This document shows, in pieces, positions 47,601 through 56,342 of a DNA stretch of 56,342 nucleotides; positions within the stretch are counted from its first letter, which is position 1; each line of letters begins with the position of its first letter. The translations under genes were made by a program, and so were the position numbers. This stretch comes from a candidate division SR1 bacterium. Its GTDB lineage: Bacteria > Patescibacteriota > Gracilibacteria > Absconditabacterales > Absconditicoccaceae. Below the pieces are notes generated by a model, which saw only the letters and a list, made by a program, of their open reading frames with translations, did not search any database and had not been told where the DNA came from. The DNA is taken from positions 1-56,342 of the forward strand of contig JAPLUV010000013.1 in assembly GCA_026397395.1 (NCBI GenBank), written 5' to 3'.

Positions 47601-50600
47601 CGATTACACTTTCTGGACTAACTAATTTAACATCACTGCTATTAAGTGATAATCATATCCAATCGATTGATTTGACAGATCTCACAAGTCTCGAGACTCT
47701 TGATCTAAGAACTAATTGGCTCAGCTCACTTCCAGAATCTACAACTCATCTCACACACTTAACAACAGCAAATCTAGAAGATAACTGCCGATATCTTCCC
47801 TATATGAGCAAAAATTTACGTGACTTTCTAAAATATGTAATAGGAAACAGCAATCGAGAAACAGCACTCAGCGAAAACTGTCCGGTACCAAGTTTTGACT
47901 GTAGTAAGCCATCAGTATCCTTCACCAAAGCAGATTATGTAGATTGGACACTTCCATGAAATCAAGACTGTATCACAGACAACGTCTGTATCACGAGAAA
48001 AAACAATCAAGGAATTTACAACTATGCTACAGAGAATGGATATATATCTTCTAGTCCAGACGATACCGAACGAGCATATGGCAATTGTATCAGCAAAGAT
48101 TCACTCACTTTTGACACCCGAACAAATACTCATGGGAACAATCCACCAGACACCATAGGACAAGATATGTGTCTCCACTTGATAAGTGATGATAAGTATT
48201 ATGATCTTATATTTACAGCTTGGACGCCAAGTAATGCATGAGGATGATTCTCCTATACGAGGACAGAATATATTCCTCCTCCACAAATAGATTTTACCAA
48301 AGCTGACTACGCAGACCGGACTCTCCCAGAAAATCAGGATTGTATCACCAACAACGTATGTCTCACCAGACAAGATACCAAAGAGTTATTCAATAGTATT
48401 TCAGAATCATCAGATAATGATTCAACAAGTCCTCTTGATACAGAATGGATAGTAGGAAATTGTACCAATAGAACGAAAGCAACTTTTGATACATGGCACA
48501 ATACCATTTCATCAATTTGATGAAATCCAGGAAGTCTAGTAGGAGAAGATATATGTCTTCATCTCATTACAGATAACACATATTATAACATTCATTTAAA
48601 TTCTTGGACAGCAGAGGGAAATGGCTGATGATTTTCTTATACAAGAACAGATTATCCTGGCACACAAATAGAAATTCCACAAAACGAATGTGAAGCACTA
48701 GTCGCTTTATATTCCAAGACCAATGGAAACTATTGGACCGATCACAGCAATCGATTACGCTCCAAAACTATTGCTGACTGGTATGGCATAACATTAGATG
48801 GATGACGTATCAGTGATTTGGTTACAAATAGCAACAATCTCGTGGGAGTCATTCCAAGTGAATTAAGTAAATTATCTAGGGTAAATTCCATAGATTTTGA
48901 TGACAATAAAATTACTTCCATAGAAACAGGTGCATTTAGTTGATTGGGAAACCTCAGTTATCTAGACATATGAAGTAATAGAATTTCTTCACTCAAAAAA
49001 AATGCATTCTACACATTACCAAACTTATCATATTTAGGCCTATATAATAATCAACTTAAATCTATAGACACAAGCACATTCTACGGGCTTGATAATATTA
49101 ACCAATTAGATATTAGCTCAAACCAAATCACATCCATACAGACTCAAGCGATGAAACCATTAACCTCTTTACATGAATTGGATGCAAATAACAATCAGAT
49201 TGCCTCACTCAGCAAAATAGATTTGAATGGATTAGATAATCTGGGTGTATTAGGCTTAGGAAGTAACCAAATCACAACAATTCCATGAGACTTTTTCAAC
49301 TGATTATGAAGTCTATCTACACTATATCTTGATTGGAATCCACTTATTTCATTTAATGGTGCTAACATTCCTTCTGGTGTAACCAATCTCAATATAAGTA
49401 ATGCATGTAATACCAATGGGACTCAGACCATAGAATTCAATCAAACAGCTACTAGTATTGATAGTAATCGTTGCGTACTTATTATAAGTGATATTGCTAG
49501 TGACTTTAGCGGAGCGCTCGTAAACAAAGGATACAGCAAAGATAATAATGGATACTATGTAGGGAATTATCCTATCAGTTTCAATGATGAGAACACAGAC
49601 ATTATCTTAGTTCCTACGATTATGGAATCATCCAATTCAAATGGATACTCACAAGACTACTACCAAAATAAAGTACAGGCACAATTTGATGCAGGCACAG
49701 AAATTACACAAAATGGAAATCCATTCACCTGAGTCTTACAGAGTCCCACCTTATTTGATACAGGAGATGTCTTTGGCATGAAAGAAGTTGATGCACTTAT
49801 GAGATTTGGAGATCTGAGTAGAAGAATAGATTTCAGCCAAGATGTTACAATTAGGATGCCAGTACTTGGTAAAAATATTGATGATGTGGTAAATATATAT
49901 AGCTCTGATGCAGAAGATATTAGTAGTAATTGAGCAACCCGAACTTTAGAGACGACAGCAACTGTATTTGACGGTGGAAATGGAATTCCTTATGTAGAAT
50001 TTACAGCTAGCCATGCAAGTCGATGGAGCGTAGGAGTAGCGAGTTTTTGTGCAACAGTAACTGATGTCCCATCATACGAATGTGAAGCGCTAGCCGCACT
50101 TTACAATAACACGGAAGGATCATGATGGATCAATACAGGTGGTCGATGAGTATCAACAACAGTAGGTAGCTGGGATGGAATTACCGTAGTAGGATGACAT
50201 ATACAGCAAATTAATCTATCATCATACAATCTCGTCGGAACTATTCCTGCCTGATTTAGTAACCTCACAGGACTACAAAATCTAAACCTTTACGGTAATC
50301 AGATAGTTTCTATAGAAACAGGCGCATTCAGTGGATTTTCAAGTTTGGAAATGATAGATGTCAGTAGTAATCTGATTAGCTCTCTTCCTGCTGGTATCTT
50401 TGACTCTCTTACAAATCTATTAACACTTTATATATATAGCAATCAATTAACCTGACTGCCTCCAGGCATTTTTGATTCCCTCACAAATTTGACAAATTTA
50501 GATATCGACAGTAATCAAATAACCTCACTTCCTGTAGGAATTTTTGATTCACTGTCTAGTTTGATCTATTTATATATCAACTACAATAAATTAGCTTCAC

Positions 50601-53600
50601 TTCCTGCAGGAATTTTTGACACTCTTACAAATTTATCAGAGCTATATTTGGATAATAATCAATTAACTTTGCTCCATGATGGCATCTTTAATTCACTATC
50701 TAACCTAAACTATTTATACGCAAACAATAATCAATTAGCGTCACTTCCTGCTGGCATCTTTAATTCACTGTCTAGCTTAAACTATTTGGATCTAAGTACT
50801 AATAAACTGACATTGCTTCCTACTGGGATCTTTGATACGCTCAGTAATTTATATGGGCTTTATTTATCTAACAATCCAATAACATCATTTTCTGCTGGAA
50901 TTTTTGATGGACTTACAAATGTAACAACGCTGTTTATCTATTCTGCTTGTAACACAGCAGGCACAGAGACTATCGGTTTTCCTTTGGGAAGTACAACTAC
51001 GGATAATAGTTATTGTGCTGCTCTACCAGATACTAATCCCACAGACTTCACAGGAGAATTAGAAGCAAAGGGATATACACGAGATGGAACTTATAGTTCT
51101 TATGTGGGGAATAGCCCAATTAGCTTTGACAATCCCAGTACTAGCAATCAATTTTTAGAGGCTGTTGCAATGGCATCTCTTGATACATATCCTGGAATAG
51201 TACGATACCAAAATGGCACACTAATAACACAAAACTGAAATCCATTCACAGGGGTATTGCATAGTCCCGTCTTGTTTGCTACAGGGAACGTACCTGGCAT
51301 GACAAATACCACTACATTGATGAGATTCGGAGATTTAAAAAATAAAATAGATTTTGATACGCTCATAACTGTTGTTATGCCAGCTCCTGGTAAAACGATG
51401 GGTGATGTGGTCTCGGTCTATAGCACTGATGCAGAAAGCATCTTTGACGGTGGACGACCAGCTTGGCAATTAGAGACTACTGGCATTGTATCAGACGTGT
51501 TAGGAATAGGAGAACCATACATTTCATTCAATACAAGACATGCAAGTCGATGGGCAATCTGAGATTCTTTTTGTAGTACGGTCACAGACGTCCCATCATA
51601 TGAATGTGATGCACTTGCAGCACTCTATGGAAGTACAAATTGACAATCATGGAATGATAATACAAACCGATGAATAGATACAACAGTTGGCAACTGGTAC
51701 GGAATCACTGTCGGATGATGACAAGTACAACAAATTACTTTATGATCAAATAATTTATCTGGTACTATACCTGCATGATTTAGTAACCTTGGATGATTAG
51801 AACTCTTGGATTTATCAACAAATTATCTTCCTGTTATTCAGACAGGGGCTTTTGATGGATTTACTAGCCTTCTACAATTATCGTTAGAAGATGATAAGAT
51901 TGGTTATCTTATCAGTGATGAGTTTGCTGGAGCACCAAATTTAGTATATTTAGCGATTGGTAGTAACGGGATATCAAATATTGATTATCCTATATTCTCC
52001 TGACTACCAAACTTAAACTTCCTCCTTATAGATAAGAACAAAATTTCACATATTGCTGGAGGAACTTTTGACTGAGCACCAAACTTAATTGGTATATCTA
52101 TTGGTTCGAATACAATTAAGTCAATCGATAGTGGAACCTTTGCCTGACTCTACAATCTAACAGGAGTAAATCTAAGTAGCAACAAAATTGCATCTATCAA
52201 CAGCTGAACCTTTGATGGGCGACCCCCTTTGGAATATCTAGACCTTTCCAGTAATTACATCTCATTACTCCCAAGCAACACCTTTGACGCTCTACCAAAT
52301 CTAGTAACACTTGATCTTAGGGGCAACCAGATACCATCACTCTACAATGGAATATTTTCTTCTCTATCTAATCTGACCACACTCGATGTATCTGCAAATC
52401 AAATTGCATCACTTCATAATGAAGATTTTTCATGATTACCAGCATTAGATATACTAAGGATTTGATCTAATCAGATATCTTCTATACAAAGTTGAACCTT
52501 TGATGGACTATCATCATTAACTGCGCTAGATGTTGCCAGTAACAACATGATAGATATTGCAAGTGGGACTTTTAATGGACCGACAAACTTAACAACACTA
52601 TATCTCGGCAATAATCAATTTTTAAATCTTAACAGTAGCATCTTCTGAGGGCTAGGTAGTCTTAGTTCCCTAGATATATCTTATTCTTGTAACACAAATG
52701 GAGCGGGGACAATATATTATGCTGGAGGATCGGCATCGATAGATAATGATTATTGTGTAGCAATACCCGATGTCATTCCTGCAAATTTTACAGGAGAATT
52801 AGTAAATAAGGGATACATCTATAATGGATCGGAGTATGAAGGAAGTTATCCTCTTAGTTTTAATAAAAGCCCACCTGCAGACAATGTATTTCATGCAAAT
52901 GTTGTAATGACATCTACCAATCCAAATAGCTACGGACAAAGTTATTACCAAAGCCTTGTATATATATTGTACAAAATAGGAACCAACATCAAACTCAATG
53001 GGAATCCATTTACAGGAGTCTTGTACGGGCCAACACTCTTTGCTACAGGCGACATTCCTGGATTGACGCATGTCGTAGCAGTCATGAGATTCTGAGACCT
53101 CAAACAAAAGATAACCTTCAATCAAGATGTTAAAATACAAGTTCCTGCAATAGGCAAAACTGTTTGAGATCTAGTCAACATTTATAGCTCTGATAATGAA
53201 AATATTTATAGTGATTCAGGAGTTAGTTGAACTTTCGAGACAGGGATAACCGTGACAAGTCTAGGTGGTCAACCTTACATTCAATTTTATACTAACCATG
53301 CAAGTCGATGGGTATTCGACGCACCAGGTGCATGTTCGATAGTGACAGATATCCCACCGATAGAATGTGCTGCATTAGTTGCACTTTACAACAATACAGA
53401 TGGACCACACCGAGGCGACAGCACCAATCGATTAAGTGGAACACTTGCAGAAAACTGGTATGGAATACAGGTGTACCCAGGATGAGGCACAGGAGTAGTT
53501 TCACGTATCGACTTACACAACAACAGACTATCTTGAGCCATTCCACCAGAGATAGGAGATCTAAGCTCATTAGGAGCACTTGATATATCTGAAAACAATA

Positions 53601-56342
53601 TAACTGATCTTCCCAAAGAAATTGGAAATCTTTGAAATCTAGTATGGCTACAAATAAATAATAACAAACTTACTTCCCTTCCTCGAGAGATCGGCTATTT
53701 ATGAAATTTACAAGGACTGTTCGCCGGAGGAAATCAGATCTCAAGTATTTCAGGAACATCAATGGCATGATTAACAAGTTTACTTTATCTAGATTTTGGA
53801 TGAACACTAAGCAATATAGCTTTTTGACGCAATATTAATAAATGAGGAAACAATCTTACTTCTGTTCCATGAGCATACCTTCCATCCTTAGAACGACTCG
53901 ATCTTTCAGATAACAATATATCTTCCTTATCTCCATTTGGGAACACTACAAATCTCCAATATGTACTTCTAAACGACAACAATCTTACCAGTCTTCCTAG
54001 TTGGATAGGCAATGGTTCTAGTATAATTGCGCTTACCTTATGATGAAATCAACTTACTTGACTTCCTGCAGATATAAGTGGATTGGTACACTTACAATTG
54101 CTTGACCTATGATCAGATTTAGTGAATAAGTATCTTCTGGATACTTATGGGGTAACGGCACATCTATCTACTGGATGAAATCAGATAACAACACTTCCTG
54201 CAGAATTATGGGGATTAACAGGATTATCATCCCTTGGACTTTCTCAGAACAAAATAACTACCATTCCTACAAATATTACTAATCTCTCAAATCTAAGTAG
54301 TCTTTATATAAACAACAACCGACTATTCTGACTTCCTGAGGAATTCACCTGAATGACATCTCTCACAGATACCTGATGAATGAGAGCAGAACTTAACTGT
54401 TGGGATACCTGATCTATGAGTTCTTTGTTGTTAAACTTCGTTAATCTTAAGGTAGGCGATACTGCTTGGCAGAGCCCATTAAATCCAACCTGTCCTATAC
54501 CTCCTGTAGTAATATTTACCGGTGCCAATCCTGCAGACAATATTTGGATAAGAACAAATTCCTTTACAGGACAACTAGATATTACTGAGGCTTACCCCAA
54601 CCAATTTGAACGAAGACGAAGTGGAGTAAATTATTCTCTCTACGATTCATGATTAGTCTTCATGGCCAATTTTGATAATGTAAGTTCATTATGAGAAAGC
54701 AATGGAGTTGCTACAGACCTATCTAGCTATGGAGCAAATATCGTTGGATATGGATGAGTCAACTGGACAGGCAATGGAAGACGAAATGGAGCTTATGCAT
54801 TCAATGGGACCAATGGATATTTTGAAATAGCAGATAACTCAGGAATAAATATCGCAGGAAGTAATATTACCATGTCCGTATGGATCAAAATCAATAAATG
54901 TCCTACAGCAGCGAATCTAATCTTCGAAAAAGAAGCACAATATACACTTAATTTATACAATGGCTGTACGATTAGTTATGCTGACAGTAGCAATCGATCA
55001 TACGTAAACTTTGGATACAAAGACATAGGAATTACTACAGGAGCATGGAACTATATCGTCGTCACCAAAGATTCATCTAATTTTGTTTCCCTTTATCGCA
55101 ATGGAATATATCAGACAGGAAAAACATTTGGTTGAGCTATTTCACAAACAAGCAACAATCTCCTTATTGGAAATTATCTATTTTCTACGGCCTACTTCTC
55201 CTGACTCATAGATGAACCACGTATCTATAATCGCACACTCTCATCTGGAGAGATAGCACGACAATATAATGCTAATCTAAATAAATATGATACCAACAAA
55301 TGGAATTTTATAACCTTCCAGACAGGACTAACAGATGGTATATTTAGATATACATGATTTGTCAGTAATATTAATTTGATCAGTACAACAACAGGCAGAA
55401 ACATTGGACGTGATACAGCGAATCCATTAACGACATTCCTTCTTTCTCCAACCAGTGGCCAAGTGCTCAGTACATGAAATATAACGCTCCTTCGAAGTGG
55501 TGCAGTCGATACGGGATCAGGAATCAGTGGATATATTTATCAAGTAAGTACAGGTACATCATTTACAACGTTTGTAATTTCTTGAACCAAAACAACCACA
55601 GGGGTCGGCTTACTTGGTTTTACAGATGGAACCTACTATCGACGCGCATATGCTTTTGATCTCGCAGGAAATACTTGAGCACGAAGCACATGATGGAATT
55701 TTATTATCAATATTACAACAATCCCAGTAATTACTTTCACCTGATCTACACCAGCAGACAATGCATGGATCACTACTAATTCATTTACTGCACAATTAAA
55801 TATCGCAACAACAAATCTCTCTCAATTTATACGATCACGAAGCGGGACAAATTACAGCATATATGACAGTGGAGTTTGATTATTAATGAACTTTGATAAA
55901 ATCACAGCACGCTGAGAATCAGATAGCAATATCAAAGATTGGACAATAAACGGGAACACATGAGCTATATCAGGAGCAGTAACATGGACAGGAAATGGAA
56001 AATTTTGATGAGCCTATATCCTAAGTGGTGGCTATATTACTGTACCTAGTTCAGGATCTATTGATCCTACTACATGACGAACATTATCTGCCTGGATCAA
56101 AAGAAATGTTGTTGGTCAACAACAAGGTATTATGGAAAAATTTGACCGAACAGCTGGCAGAGGAAGTTATGCATTAAGAATAGAAAATGATAAACTTATC
56201 GCATATGTCCTAAATGGAACAAGTTATGACGTGTGTGGAACCACAACTACATTACTAGCTCAATATGTGCGATATTATGTTACGGCTACTTTTGATAGTA
56301 CTACCCACATCCTAAAGTGTTACGTAAATGGCGTTGGAGAAG
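44687..56342 (+). CDS. Giant LRR and LamG surface protein (partial)
   Basis: One frame of at least 3885 codons, with no TAA or TAG and over 100 TGA=Gly codons, runs off the window. A His/Lys-rich cytosolic start and a membrane segment (SLGGFAIIKMMVIFVGSVSVLL, ~60-82, given here in part) lead outside. Eight modules start with a cap like VTDVPxxECxALxxLYNxTxG, ending WYGITV (near 44957, 45583, 46840, 47340, 48660, 50045, 51570, 53330), followed by leucine-rich repeats (LTNLTTLDLSxNxIxSL). Four copies of a beta domain (TGELETKGYTRDGTY ... YVQFTTNHASRW) follow LRR blocks. Two copies of a Cys-containing domain (DFTKADY...DCIT..VC) lie at 47.9-48.7 kb. From 54.5 kb two LamG-like domains occur (ITMSVWIKINKC; TLSAWIKRNVV). 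A host-adhesion role is inferred. Confidence 0.9.

Noticed and set aside
50350-50940. Regularly spaced DNA repeats that might suggest a CRISPR array
   Set aside because: The ~72-bp period is the 24-residue leucine-rich repeat of the coding sequence; units are degenerate and translated.
44957-53500. Possible array of separate LRR genes
   Set aside because: ATG-started pieces of the frame exist, but all share one frame with only TGA between them, so they are one gene under code 25.

Overview
The window comes from an AT-rich bacterial genome that reads UGA as glycine (genetic code 25), which points to the Candidate Phyla Radiation lineages Absconditabacteria (SR1) or Gracilibacteria (BD1-5). 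In-frame TGA falls where protein families require glycine: the Gly-rich FAD motif of an HI0933-type flavoprotein, the Gly of a Nudix box, and the Gly before the prepilin cleavage site. Every gene called here ends in TAA or TAG. Read with TGA as a stop, most genes fall into fragments, so all coordinates below use TGA=Gly. No rRNA, tRNA or CRISPR array was recognised.

Layout. 1-6.5 kb (minus strand): start of secA, guaB-purA, an Asp/Glu racemase-like protein, a small secreted protein and holA. 6.9-9.9 kb (plus): a yidD-fmt gene fusion, a HAD hydrolase and two small unknown proteins. 10.1-13.1 kb (minus): four type IV pilin-like genes. 13.3-18.7 kb (plus): a copper operon of HMA-TauE/SafE-cupredoxin fusion, anchored cupredoxin, CopA ATPase and CsoR, with a candidate CsoR operator in front. 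18.7-21.6 kb (minus): arsR, rhodanese, DUF2892 protein, thioredoxin and permease. 21.8-25.2 kb (minus): an unknown gene followed by pilC-, pilO- and pilN-like genes. 25.4-32 kb: small unknown genes, a broken priA-like gene, and a large VirD4/TraD-like ATPase ending in an S1 domain. 32.6-37.6 kb: CorA-like transporter, HI0933 flavoprotein, two Nudix proteins, FolD and a UPF0489-like protein. 37.6-44 kb: a 1416-residue PKD-type surface protein (minus), an FKBP lipoprotein (plus) and TsaD (minus). 44.7 kb to the end: one uninterrupted frame for a giant leucine-rich-repeat surface protein (at least 3885 residues) that runs off the window.

The genes suggest a small, probably host-attached cell. 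It keeps IMP-to-AMP/GMP steps, a folate enzyme, formyl-Met-tRNA synthesis and tRNA t6A modification, and it invests heavily in pili, very large adhesin-like proteins and metal handling.

The most unusual aspect is the repeat content. Palindromic elements (a CCTGCCTACCGGCAGGCAGG type and a GTCATTC...GATGACA type), a ~150-bp structured element, and many families of short degenerate word repeats fill the gaps. Several of them also lie inside genes, in frame, where TGA=Gly helps keep them open.
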